A DNA stretch of 64,000 nt. Origin: a virus. The stretch spans positions 89,962-153,961 of the IMG/VR virus record IMGVR_UViG_3300002144_000620. One strand, 5' to 3'. Positions 39,375 through 47,885 of this stretch are shown one piece after another. Both the position numbers and the translations under genes were made by a program. A model generated the notes under the pieces. That model ran no database searches. It was not told the origin of the DNA and worked only from the letters and a program-made list of their open reading frames with translations. Each line of letters begins with the position of its first letter. Position 1 is the stretch's first letter.

Positions 39375-40168
39375 TAGAAAAAATAGCACATATAGCCGAT
39401 ATCCATTTTAGGAATATCCAAAGACACGAAGAATTTAGATCAATATGTGAAAACTTTATAGACCAGATGATTAACATTAAACCAGATAGGATTGTTATAG
39501 CTGGTGACATAGTACACTCTAGAAACCAAATTAGCCCAGAATTAGTTAATGAAGTTTCGTGGTTCTTAAACGAATGTTCAAAAGTATCTGGTAAGGTTGT
39601 CATAATACCAGGTAACCACGATATAGTTGAACAAAATAAAGAGAGAATGGATGCCCTAACGCCAATCATTAACACACTTAATGTTGATAACATATCGTAT
39701 TACACAAAATCAGGGTTATACAAGGACGATAATGTCGTTTGGTCAGTATTTAGTATCTTCGATAACCACATGGCACCAGAAGGGTTAGAAATGCGTCCAC
39801 ATGAAGGTATTTACATTGGTTTATATCACGGAACAATAGTTGGTGCAGTAAATGAAATGGGTTTTAAATTCACACATGGTGCTGAATTAACTAAATTCAG
39901 GTATTGTGACTTAGTTTTATGTGGCGATATACATAAAAGACAGGTTTTTAAGTCAGACAACACACCTATAATAATGGTGGGGTCTTTTATACAACAAAAT
40001 TTTGGTGAAACTATTAGCGAACATGGGTTTAATATGGTATATTTGTCTGAAGATAATAAAATCACTAACGAATTTCACGATATCGAAAATCCGATTAAAT
40101 ATTTAACATTTAAGATCAGTGATATTAGTGATATTGATGATGGTAACGAAATTTTAGTAAATGGGTGA
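39371..40168 (+). CDS. 47: gp47/SbcD-like nuclease subunit
   Basis: A calcineurin-like metallophosphoesterase, the nuclease half of the gp46/gp47 (Rad50/Mre11) resection complex. The motifs occur in order: IADIHFR (residue ~8), IVIAGDIVHSR (~45), IPGNHDI (~80), GLYHGTIVG (~153) and LCGDIHKRQ (~180). Together they supply the dimetal ligands. At 265 residues it is shorter than T4 gp47 (339), missing most of the C-terminal capping and Rad50-binding part. The small gene between it and gp46 might supply that function. It overlaps both neighbours. Confidence 0.9.
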   Translation: MIEKIAHIADIHFRNIQRHEEFRSICENFIDQMINIKPDRIVIAGDIVHSRNQISPELVNEVSWFLNECSKVSGKVVIIPGNHDIVEQNKERMDALTPIINTLNVDNISYYTKSGLYKDDNVVWSVFSIFDNHMAPEGLEMRPHEGIYIGLYHGTIVGAVNEMGFKFTHGAELTKFRYCDLVLCGDIHKRQVFKSDNTPIIMVGSFIQQNFGETISEHGFNMVYLSEDNKITNEFHDIENPIKYLTFKISDISDIDDGNEILVNG

Positions 40169-40622
40169 TATTAATATAGAAAACAGTTTATATGAAGATG
40201 TTTTAGCTTTTTGTAAAGCTAATGATATCGATGATATTGAAATTTTTGTTAATCAAATGATTAGGAAGGGTTTTGATATGAGAAAATACGGTGACTCATT
40301 CGCTTTTTTCTTTAATAAAAGTGGTGATGACATAGTTCATGTTAAGCAAGAAGAGGCTACTGAACAAAAACTAACCAAAGAAGATGCCGCTGTTTTATTT
40401 GAAGCGATTGAAAACCCACCTGAACCTAACCAAGAATTAATTGGTGCGGTTGAAAAATACAAAGAATCCGCTAAAGAAGAACAAGTACCTGAACCAACAT
40501 CGGTACCAGAGGTTGTTTATAAAGTAAAAGAAGAACCTATACAAGATAAAAATAGAGTACCCGTTAAAATAATAAAAAAAGACCCTAAAGACAATTATGA
40601 CGTATATGACGAAATCAACTAG
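40161..40622 (+). CDS. Unknown small protein between gp47 and gp46 (153 aa)
   Basis: Not recognised by function. The N-terminal ~50 residues (LYEDVLAFCKANDIDDIEIFVNQMIRKGFDMRKYGD) are a helical module I associate with short phage proteins of Bacteroidota. The C-terminal half is a Glu/Pro/Lys-rich, probably unstructured tail. It overlaps gp47 by eight bases and gp46 by 26, an unusually long overlap. Since gp47 is truncated at its C-terminus relative to T4, this protein could bridge the nuclease and ATPase subunits; that is speculation. Confidence 0.6.
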   Translation: MGDINIENSLYEDVLAFCKANDIDDIEIFVNQMIRKGFDMRKYGDSFAFFFNKSGDDIVHVKQEEATEQKLTKEDAAVLFEAIENPPEPNQELIGAVEKYKESAKEEQVPEPTSVPEVVYKVKEEPIQDKNRVPVKIIKKDPKDNYDVYDEIN

Positions 40623-42966
40623 TACAACCGATTTATATGACGTAAATAACTACATTAAAGTTATTTGGGAAGATACATTAGATAACCACTCAACACATCG
40701 AGAAAAACAGGTTGAGAAATATTTTCAGAAAAAATATAACACAACTAAAGTTAAAGTAATATTCAAACCGATATCATCAAAAAATAGTGGTGTTATTGCT
40801 GAAGGTACGGCAGATGCATCAGAAATTATTTTAGACGAAAACTACCAAAAACAATTAATTGAGAATTATTTAACTGATAATGGTATAAATGTTAATATGG
40901 AATATCTAATGAAATTAGATAACTCAGTTAACGTTGAATTAGAGGATTACAAAGATCAAACTAATAGATATAAGAAATTTAAAATAAAACAAGTTGAGTT
41001 CTCTAACTTTTTGTCATTTGGTGACGGTAATCGAATTAACTTTACCGATAAGTTAGGTATAACATCAGTTATGTCAAACCCACCAAACTTTGGTGGTAAA
41101 ACAACTATGACGGTTGATTTACTACTATTCCTATTTTTTGGGGTAACAACAAAAACAGATAAGATAATTGACGTTTTTAATAGATACTCCGATGAAGACA
41201 CTGTTGTTGTTAAAGGTTTGGTTGAAATTGAGGGTGATTCTTACGTAATAAAAAGAAGTGTTAAAAGAAAACAAAGTAAAGTAGGTGAGTATACTTGTAA
41301 AAGTGAATTAGATTTTTATCAGGTACTACCAAGTGGTGGTGTTAAGCAATTAAATGGTGAACAAAGAAAATTCACAGACGATCTTATTAAAACATATGTT
41401 GGTTCATACGAGGATTTCTTAATAACTATATTAACCACTGGTGATAATTTAGATGATTTAATTAAAACAAAACCTACTGAACGTGGTAGGATATTAACTA
41501 AATTTATTGGTTTAGAGTTTTTTAGGGAGAAAGAAAAGATTGCCAAGAAAAAACATCAGGAATGGAAAGAGAAATCTAAATTATATCATAATAATAGCCA
41601 AGATATTTTAGGTAAAATTGACAATGAGAATGAAAAAATTACAAATAACAAAGAGTTCATAGATAATCTAAATAAAAGATTTACTGAAAAAGTTGAGTTA
41701 TTAAAAGGTTTTGATGAGGAACGTGATAGATTAAATGTCGCTAGGGTCAATAATATTGACACAGAACTATACAAAATAGATGAGGTTGATATAAAATCTG
41801 GTATAGCTAAGGTAGTTACTATGATTTCAAACAAGGAAACCGAGATAGAAGAATTAAAGAAAGATAACCCTAAACCAGAAAACAATTTTGATGTAGATTT
41901 ATATTCAACAAATGTACTAAATTTACGTGAACTTAGTGATAATGAAATTGAGACTAAAATTGCTGTATCTCAACTCGAGAAAACAATAACAAACTTAAAG
42001 GATGGTGAGATCTGCCAGTCGTGTCAAAGACCATTAGAGGGGGTTGACCACAAAAAGGAGATAAGTCTTAACGAGAAAAAATTAATCAACTTAAACAATA
42101 AACACAACAAAATTAAAGAGGATGTTATTGTATTGACAGGACTGATAGGTAAGGGTCAATTATTAAAAGATTTATGGGACCAGTTTAATAAGTTTGAGTT
42201 ACTACAACAAAACAAGGAAATGGAGTTGGATAACTTAAAAGGTAGTTTAGATAGGGGTAACGAAAAATTAAACCAATATCACTTAGCTAAAGAAGCTTTA
42301 GAAAAAAATAAAATAATAGATACCGACTTAAATAAACTAAAATTTAAAGTACAGGAAGAGAATAACCAGAAAGAATCTTTAATGCTACAAATTAATGGTT
42401 TAAATAAGGACATTCAGTTATCAGAAAGTAAAATAACCGAATGTAATGAGTTATTAATTGAACTAAAAAGAGAAGAGGTCTTAGATAAGATATTTAAAGT
42501 TTATTTAGAGATCTACGGTAAAAACGGTATATCCAAGATGGTTTTAGGTACAATGATACCGTTAATTAACAGTCATTTAAGGATTTTACTATCAGATACG
42601 GCTGACTTTGACTTACAGATGAAAATGAACGATAAGGGTGAAATCGAATTCTGGATGACTGACAGTGAGACTGGTGTTGATAAACCATTATCTTCAGGTT
42701 CTGGTTATGAGAAAACGGTTAGTTCATTAGCGTTAAGATGCGTTTTAAGTAAAGTTTGTTCACTACCTAAACCAAACATCATTATATTTGATGAAGTAAC
42801 TGGTAAAGTATCCAACGATAACCTAGATAAGTTAGGTATATTTTTTGATAAACTAAAATCATTATTTGACCACATTTGGATCATTAGTCATAACCCCTAT
42901 ATCCAAGATTGGGCGGATAATATAGTTAAAGTCGAAAAAAATAATAATATATCTAAAGTAGTATAA
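40597..42966 (+). CDS. 46: gp46/SbcC-like (Rad50-like) ATPase with N-terminal extension
   Basis: The SMC-type ATPase partner of gp47. An N-terminal ~128-residue extension precedes the ABC half starting at KIKQVEFSNFLSFGDGNRI. Walker A is unusual, NPPNFGGKTT (K168), where N-G-A-G-K-S is usual. Coiled coils flank a zinc hook C473/C476 (CQSCQRPLEG). The signature motif is LSSGSGYEKTVSSLALR and Walker B is NIIIFDEVTG (D732, E733). At 789 residues it exceeds T4 gp46 (560), through the extension and longer coils. The ATG at 40597 overlaps the preceding gene; another ATG at 40606 is equally possible. Confidence 0.88.
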   Translation: MTYMTKSTSTTDLYDVNNYIKVIWEDTLDNHSTHREKQVEKYFQKKYNTTKVKVIFKPISSKNSGVIAEGTADASEIILDENYQKQLIENYLTDNGINVNMEYLMKLDNSVNVELEDYKDQTNRYKKFKIKQVEFSNFLSFGDGNRINFTDKLGITSVMSNPPNFGGKTTMTVDLLLFLFFGVTTKTDKIIDVFNRYSDEDTVVVKGLVEIEGDSYVIKRSVKRKQSKVGEYTCKSELDFYQVLPSGGVKQLNGEQRKFTDDLIKTYVGSYEDFLITILTTGDNLDDLIKTKPTERGRILTKFIGLEFFREKEKIAKKKHQEWKEKSKLYHNNSQDILGKIDNENEKITNNKEFIDNLNKRFTEKVELLKGFDEERDRLNVARVNNIDTELYKIDEVDIKSGIAKVVTMISNKETEIEELKKDNPKPENNFDVDLYSTNVLNLRELSDNEIETKIAVSQLEKTITNLKDGEICQSCQRPLEGVDHKKEISLNEKKLINLNNKHNKIKEDVIVLTGLIGKGQLLKDLWDQFNKFELLQQNKEMELDNLKGSLDRGNEKLNQYHLAKEALEKNKIIDTDLNKLKFKVQEENNQKESLMLQINGLNKDIQLSESKITECNELLIELKREEVLDKIFKVYLEIYGKNGISKMVLGTMIPLINSHLRILLSDTADFDLQMKMNDKGEIEFWMTDSETGVDKPLSSGSGYEKTVSSLALRCVLSKVCSLPKPNIIIFDEVTGKVSNDNLDKLGIFFDKLKSLFDHIWIISHNPYIQDWADNIVKVEKNNNISKVV

Positions 42967-42969
42967 AAT

Positions 42970-43602
42970 ATGGATAAATTAATTGATTTGTTTTTATTTA
43001 AAATAAAGTATAATTTGTTTTTGTTATATAAAAAGGTTATAACAAAGAAATCAAGAAGATATATAATGTTCTTTGTTGGTAGGTATCCAGATAACTTTAA
43101 ACACGGGTTAAAACCTATTTTAGATAATAACCGTAATTTAAAATGGGTTTTTGGTCCAGCTTCAATTATAATAATATTTAGTTCTAAAGAAAAATTAAAA
43201 TATTTAGATAAATTCTTTAAAAAAATGTACTCTGAATATGCAGAGTCTTTCTTTTTATTTGATGTGACAAAAGGTAAATACTCAAAACATGTTATTGACG
43301 ATTACTATAAACACTTATATTCAGATGACACATCAAAACATAATGATACTACCTTAAATAAGATTCAATATTTTATTGATATGGTTTCAAAAGCTAGAGA
43401 AGAATATATAGATATATTAAATGAGGAAATCAGATACGCTAATGATGAAAAAGATAAAGAAAATGACCAAACAACCAACACCAAGATTGGTATGGACACA
43501 ATAGATCCAATCTTAGATAAGATAATCGAACATGGGTACAGTAGCTTAACAGATAAAGAAAAAATAATTTTAAAAAAATATAATACAGATAATGAACTAT
43601 AA
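42970..43602 (+). CDS. Unknown protein upstream of the sigma factor (210 aa)
   Basis: Function unknown. The N-terminal ~35 residues are hydrophobic and basic (a possible membrane-surface helix: LIDLFLFKIKYNLFLLYKKV). The middle is mixed alpha/beta (YIMFFVGRYPDNFKHGLKPIL...WVFGPASIIIIFSSKEKL). The last ~30 residues (IDPILDKIIEHGYSSLTDKEKIILKKY) match a short helical tail motif I know from C-termini of Bacteroidota rhomboid-type proteins (DUF6576-like). It overlaps the sigma gene by 11 bases. Whether it modulates sigma activity is unknown. Confidence 0.6.
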   Translation: MDKLIDLFLFKIKYNLFLLYKKVITKKSRRYIMFFVGRYPDNFKHGLKPILDNNRNLKWVFGPASIIIIFSSKEKLKYLDKFFKKMYSEYAESFFLFDVTKGKYSKHVIDDYYKHLYSDDTSKHNDTTLNKIQYFIDMVSKAREEYIDILNEEIRYANDEKDKENDQTTNTKIGMDTIDPILDKIIEHGYSSLTDKEKIILKKYNTDNEL

Positions 43603-44398
43603 AAAAGACACATCACATTGGATTGATCAAAAAGAGATCGCTTATTATTTACATGACGTAAGAAAACATGAACCTTTATCTAGGTTAGAAGAACATCTTT
43701 TATTAAAAGAAATTAGGTTAGGTAAAGATGGCGCTAAAGAAAAACTAATTAATGCGAATTTAAGGTATGTAATTAGTGTAGCCAAAAAATACCAAAACAA
43801 CGGTTTAGGTCTAGAAGATTTAATTTCAGAAGGTAATTTAGGTTTACTAAAAGCTGCTGAAAGATTTAACTACGAACAAGACGAAGTTAGATTTTTATCA
43901 TACGCTGTATGGTGGATTAAACAATGTATTATACAATCACTAAACGATAATTCACGTATGATTAGATTACCAATTAATGTTATTAATGACGTTAGAAAAG
44001 CTGGTAAAGATTCTGAAAAGAATTTTAGTGAAGAAAATGAAGCTATAGGTTTAGGTTCTTTTGTGAATTTACCTTCTGTTAATAGATTGGATGATAAATA
44101 TGATGAGGACGGTTTATCTCTATATGATAAAACCGAAGACACAACATCACTTAGACCAGATGATATATATGACAACGAGCAAGCTAATCTTAGTAACGCC
44201 TTAAAAAAAGTGTTAACGGAATTAACCGATACAGAAAAAATGGTGATAACCAGGTATTTCGGTTTAGAGTGCGATGAATCAACATTACAAGATATATCAG
44301 AAGATTTAAAGTTAACAAAGGAACGTGTAAGACAAATTAAAGAAAAAGCAATAAAGAAAATACGCTTTTATTCAAGTAGTATTTTCGAATTATTGTAA
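43592..44398 (+). CDS. Sigma-70 family factor, RpoD-like
   Basis: A near-complete sigma factor resembling the short Bacteroidota RpoD. Region 1.2: IAYYLHDVRKHEPLSRLEEHLLLKEI. Region 2: NLRYVISVAKKYQNNGLGLEDLISEGNLGLLKAAERF...FLSYAVWWIKQCIIQSL, with the -10-reading helix. A degenerate region 3 follows, then a 3.2-finger-like LDDKYDEDGLSLYDKTED. Region 4: LTDTEKMVITRYFGL...LTKERVRQIKEKAIKKIR with the -35 helix-turn-helix. Length 268. Unlike T4 gp55 it keeps an intact region 4. Last gene of the primase operon, with a late-type element 17 bases downstream. It is expected to redirect host RNA polymerase to phage promoters. Confidence 0.9.
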   Translation: MNYKKDTSHWIDQKEIAYYLHDVRKHEPLSRLEEHLLLKEIRLGKDGAKEKLINANLRYVISVAKKYQNNGLGLEDLISEGNLGLLKAAERFNYEQDEVRFLSYAVWWIKQCIIQSLNDNSRMIRLPINVINDVRKAGKDSEKNFSEENEAIGLGSFVNLPSVNRLDDKYDEDGLSLYDKTEDTTSLRPDDIYDNEQANLSNALKKVLTELTDTEKMVITRYFGLECDESTLQDISEDLKLTKERVRQIKEKAIKKIRFYSSSIFELL

Positions 44399-44414
44399 TT
44401 TTAACTAAAAAGTA

Positions 44415-44424
44415 AATATTTATA
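44415..44424 (+). promoter_or_regulatory. Candidate late-type promoter element AATATTTATA
   Basis: Lies in the 30-base gap after the sigma gene; the next ATG (44429) is only four bases away, so a transcript from here would be leaderless or start inside the gene. Weaker support than the sites at 2488 and 29938. Confidence 0.3.
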
Positions 44425-44428
44425 TGAT

Positions 44429-44773
44429 ATGGAAAAGATAAAAAATTTTTTTAGCAAATATGGTTTAATTGCTTTTGTTGTTTTATTTTTAATAATGATG
44501 ATGCGAGGTTGCAGTAAAAACGCTACGATTAGTAAATTGAAAAAAGAAAATTCAGCTTTAACAACTGAAATGGATTCATTAAATAAATTAGTTATGACTG
44601 AAGATCAGTTTGAATTAATTATATTTAAATCTAAATCAGAAGAACTAGGTATTGTTATAAACGAAATATCAAAATACGATAGAAATAAAAGTATGATGGA
44701 ATTACAATTCAATATCATTGATAAAAAGGTGTCTATCGATAAAAAAATAAAAAATATTGAAAAAATGAAATAA
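44429..44773 (+). CDS. Single-pass membrane protein with coiled coil (114 aa)
   Basis: A short basic N-terminus, one transmembrane helix at residues about 12-27 (LIAFVVLFLIMMMRG), then a charged heptad-rich segment (ISKLKKENSALTTEMDSLNKLV) and a basic tail. The GCS after the helix is not a convincing lipobox because of the MMMRG context. Topology is probably N-in with the coiled coil outside the membrane, the layout of an inner-membrane spanin or superinfection/lysis accessory. Function unassigned. Confidence 0.6.
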   Translation: MEKIKNFFSKYGLIAFVVLFLIMMMRGCSKNATISKLKKENSALTTEMDSLNKLVMTEDQFELIIFKSKSEELGIVINEISKYDRNKSMMELQFNIIDKKVSIDKKIKNIEKMK

Positions 44774-44776
44774 GTT

Positions 44777-46303
44777 ATGTTGGTACACAAACACATTATA
44801 AACTATGATATAAATGAATCTCTAACACTTTTAAAAGTAGTTAAAGACCAATTCAACTCGAATAGGGTTATCATTGTTTCGGATTATGAAGATAACAATA
44901 AAGCTACATCTGAAGTAATATCCGTTAAAGATATATTAAAGAAATATGGTTTTATGTGGGATGGTAAAAACAAACAATGGTGGTTAAACGATAAGTTCAA
45001 ACCAATCGAAGAGGTTATAGATATCGCTAAAAAAGCTGTTGCCGAGGCTAATGAAAAATTAAAACAATCCAATGAGGCTAATGAGATTATAGCTAAGTTA
45101 GAGGATATCAAGGATTTCATTAAAACAGCACCAGTGTCACCCGAAGCTAATGTCACCAAAGATGATATTACTAAAAAGTTAGAGGGTTTTATCAATGAAC
45201 TAGCTGATGAAGTGGATAGTCTTAGGTTAACTAGTAAAATTAAAGATTATTTCGATTTTTTAAGTAAATTCCCTAAATATTCATTTACTAACCAAATATT
45301 AATATATATACAAAATAGTGGTGCCACTAAAGTTAACTCCAGAACTGGTTGGTCTAAATTAGGTCTAAAACCAAAAGAAGACGCCCAACAAATATTAATC
45401 TGGAGACCAACACTAAAACCAGCTTCAGCTGCTGAGAAAGCACAAAGACGTGAAAAGTTCTTAAAAGGTCTTAAAGGTGGATTAACCCCAGATAAACAAA
45501 AAGAATTGGATAAAATACTTAAAGCACCAGTTGCTTCAATGCCGTTCGTATTATACCCAGTTTATGATACCAAAGATGTTGTAAAAGAGGATGGTTCTGA
45601 ATACGAACAACCAGAAAAAGTTGATTTAGAATGGTTTGATGAAACTGAAAACGATGTTGCTGATAAAATATTTGAAGCGATGGTTAAAGTTTATGTTGAT
45701 TACGGTATCGACTTTGCTATAGCAGATGCTAAAGGTGGTGAAAAGGGTTACTCAGCTGGTGGTAAAATAAGAATCTCTAGTGATAGTAAAGGTATAGGTA
45801 GGGCTTCTGTGTCTATACATGAATTTGCTCACGAATTAATGCACCAGACATTCCTTAAAACAAAAGCTGAAAGTGGTAAAGATAGGGATAAGTTAGGTGA
45901 AAAAACTAGACACATATTAGATGCTTACGTTGGTAGAAATATTAGTGAAGTACTCGAATTGCAAGCAGAATCGGTTGCCTACGTTGTCTTAAAGTCGTTT
46001 GATATACCAGGTTTAAAGTATGCAATAAACTATATAGCTTTATGGAAAGGTACTAAGGATAGTATAATAGGTAACTTAGACGTAATAACGACAACAGCTA
46101 ATGTTATCATAAAATCTTTAAATAAACATATTGATAATGTAAATGAGGTTGAAGGTGAGTCTGATATACACGGTAATACTGTGTCAATGGGTGATGTAGC
46201 CAAATTGCTTAAAGCACCTATTAATAAAAATGTTGAATCTATAGATGAAATATTTGGAGATATAAACGAAGCTAAAAATATGTTTAAAAACATAATAAAG
46301 TAA
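44777..46303 (+). CDS. ArdC-like antirestriction protein: ssDNA-binding-type domain plus zinc metallopeptidase
   Basis: Three parts are visible. Residues about 50-85 (ILKKYGFMWDGKNKQWWLNDKF) look like a DUF5710-type module. Residues about 150-285 resemble the ArdC N-terminal domain (DFLSKFPKYSFTNQILIYIQNSG...NSRTGWSKLGLKPKEDAQQILIWRP). Residues about 310-430 are a metallopeptidase with HEFAHELMHQ (H348, E349, H352) and a downstream Glu in LQAESVAYVV (E398). ArdC proteins on plasmids protect incoming DNA from restriction. Inference: it does so for phage DNA, possibly carried in the virion. It joins the next gene at a TAATG junction. Confidence 0.75.
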   Translation: MLVHKHIINYDINESLTLLKVVKDQFNSNRVIIVSDYEDNNKATSEVISVKDILKKYGFMWDGKNKQWWLNDKFKPIEEVIDIAKKAVAEANEKLKQSNEANEIIAKLEDIKDFIKTAPVSPEANVTKDDITKKLEGFINELADEVDSLRLTSKIKDYFDFLSKFPKYSFTNQILIYIQNSGATKVNSRTGWSKLGLKPKEDAQQILIWRPTLKPASAAEKAQRREKFLKGLKGGLTPDKQKELDKILKAPVASMPFVLYPVYDTKDVVKEDGSEYEQPEKVDLEWFDETENDVADKIFEAMVKVYVDYGIDFAIADAKGGEKGYSAGGKIRISSDSKGIGRASVSIHEFAHELMHQTFLKTKAESGKDRDKLGEKTRHILDAYVGRNISEVLELQAESVAYVVLKSFDIPGLKYAINYIALWKGTKDSIIGNLDVITTTANVIIKSLNKHIDNVNEVEGESDIHGNTVSMGDVAKLLKAPINKNVESIDEIFGDINEAKNMFKNIIK

Positions 46304-47292
46304 TGAAAGAAAATATAACCAAAAACTTTATAATAGGTACGTTTGTAACATTATATGTTATGGTATCAGTCATATCAACAATACATGTAATTGATTTCTT
46401 CGAACTATCAAACCCTAAATGGTTAGCTATTACATTAGCAATAGCTTTTGAGATAGGGGCCGCAGCGTCTTTAGCATCGATAATAGCTCTTAAAAAAATG
46501 AACAAATCTATTGTTTGGGCACTATTTTTCATATTAACAGCTATGCAAGCAATGGGTAACACTTATTACGCATATAAAAACTTGGTCGACTTTAAAATGT
46601 GGTCGGAATTATTTGGTTTAGTTGATTACGAACCCATTTTCCAAAAAAGGGTTATGTCCATAGTTAGTGGTGCTATACTACCATTAGTAGCCCTAGGGTT
46701 TATTAAATCATTAGTTGATTATATTAAACCTAGTTCTGAAGATACCGATACCGAATTAATTGAACCCGTAGCGATTGAAACCACTCCAACTGATGAAGGA
46801 CCTACAGGTAGTAATGGACCAGATGATTCTAACCTTAATGAAGTTAATCACGATGACGATCTTTTTACTGATCTAGAGTCTGAACTGGAATATTGGGACA
46901 CAACATTACAGGATGGTTTAGATGAAGAAGCGAGTTCCCCAGAAAAAGGATTGGGTTTATACGCTTACGATGATTTTAGTGACTACAATAACCTAGTTAA
47001 TTACCATAACGAAGAAACAAACACAGAAAAAATTGATTTCGATGAAGATCATGCTCTCGATATGGTTTTAAATAATATGGTTGATGATATTAATGAAGAT
47101 GAAATTAATTTAATTAATAATCAGACGACAGATTCGGTTACATTAGAAAACGAGTCTATTGAACCATTAAAATCCGAAGGTCATGAGTTAGATGTCGACA
47201 TTTTAGAAGTTAACGATCAAAAAGCGGAAGAAATTTTTAATAATAAAAATATTGAGAATATAATGGTTTTTAAGAAAGATGATAATCAATAA
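46303..47292 (+). CDS. Four-helix membrane protein with long acidic tail (329 aa)
   Basis: Four transmembrane helices at residues about 7-28, 45-68, 71-92 and 115-140, then ~185 residues of acidic, low-complexity sequence (DDDLFTDLESELEYWD, DEDHALDMVLNNMVDDINEDEINL). It is unlike any holin I know because of the tail, yet it sits directly before an amidase-like gene (14-base overlap) and a spanin-like pair. It could therefore be the membrane component of the lysis group or a host-envelope modifier. Function not assigned. Confidence 0.6.
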   Translation: MKENITKNFIIGTFVTLYVMVSVISTIHVIDFFELSNPKWLAITLAIAFEIGAAASLASIIALKKMNKSIVWALFFILTAMQAMGNTYYAYKNLVDFKMWSELFGLVDYEPIFQKRVMSIVSGAILPLVALGFIKSLVDYIKPSSEDTDTELIEPVAIETTPTDEGPTGSNGPDDSNLNEVNHDDDLFTDLESELEYWDTTLQDGLDEEASSPEKGLGLYAYDDFSDYNNLVNYHNEETNTEKIDFDEDHALDMVLNNMVDDINEDEINLINNQTTDSVTLENESIEPLKSEGHELDVDILEVNDQKAEEIFNNKNIENIMVFKKDDNQ

Positions 47293-47881
47293 GGAATACT
47301 ACTTTGATGATAAAGATTATATAAAAAAAACTAGGGCCAATAAGAAACAGATAGTACTTATCAATACCTCATGCACACTTGAGGAACATATAACAAAAAT
47401 AGAAACACGGTACAACGGTAAATATGATCGAATACCGTGTTTTTTTATTTCCATAAATGGTGATATATACCAACACTTTAGCGTTAAAAGTTATAATAAA
47501 TTGATGTCCGAGTATAATATCGAGAAAAATGTTATAACGATAGCTATTGAGAATGTCGGTTGGTTATACAAAGACATGATAACTGGTAATATGGTTGACT
47601 GGAAAGGTTCTAAATATCTTGGTGATATTGTTGAGATACCGTGGAGAGGTAAAAAGTACTGGGCTACGTACCCTGAGGTACAATATACTAAACTTGCTGA
47701 ATTAGTAGACTATTTATGTATAGAACAGGGGGTGGTAAAAGAATTTATTGGTACCAATATTGTTGTGGATAAACCAAATTATTATAAAGGTATACTCAAC
47801 AGAAGTAATTACAGTAAAAACTATTATGATTTGTCACCAGCCGTAAATTTTAAAAAATTAACTAAATTAATTAATAAATAA
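47279..47881 (+). CDS. Amidase_2-like (endolysin-type) protein with missing catalytic histidines
   Basis: The overall pattern follows N-acetylmuramoyl-L-alanine amidases: QIVLINTSC (first strand, residues 24-32), CFFISINGDIYQHF, VITIAIENVGWLYKD (residues 85-99), PEVQYTKLAELVDYL, and a C-terminal GILNRSNYSKNYYDLSPAVNF. The strand-1 zinc His is replaced (N29/T30), the second His position appears as FIGTN (T159), and only an Asp (D184) resembles the third ligand. Either the enzyme uses other residues or it is a non-catalytic cell-wall binder. No signal peptide. Position before spanin-like genes fits an endolysin slot. Confidence 0.55.
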   Translation: MIINKEYYFDDKDYIKKTRANKKQIVLINTSCTLEEHITKIETRYNGKYDRIPCFFISINGDIYQHFSVKSYNKLMSEYNIEKNVITIAIENVGWLYKDMITGNMVDWKGSKYLGDIVEIPWRGKKYWATYPEVQYTKLAELVDYLCIEQGVVKEFIGTNIVVDKPNYYKGILNRSNYSKNYYDLSPAVNFKKLTKLINK

Positions 47882-47885
47882 GGAT

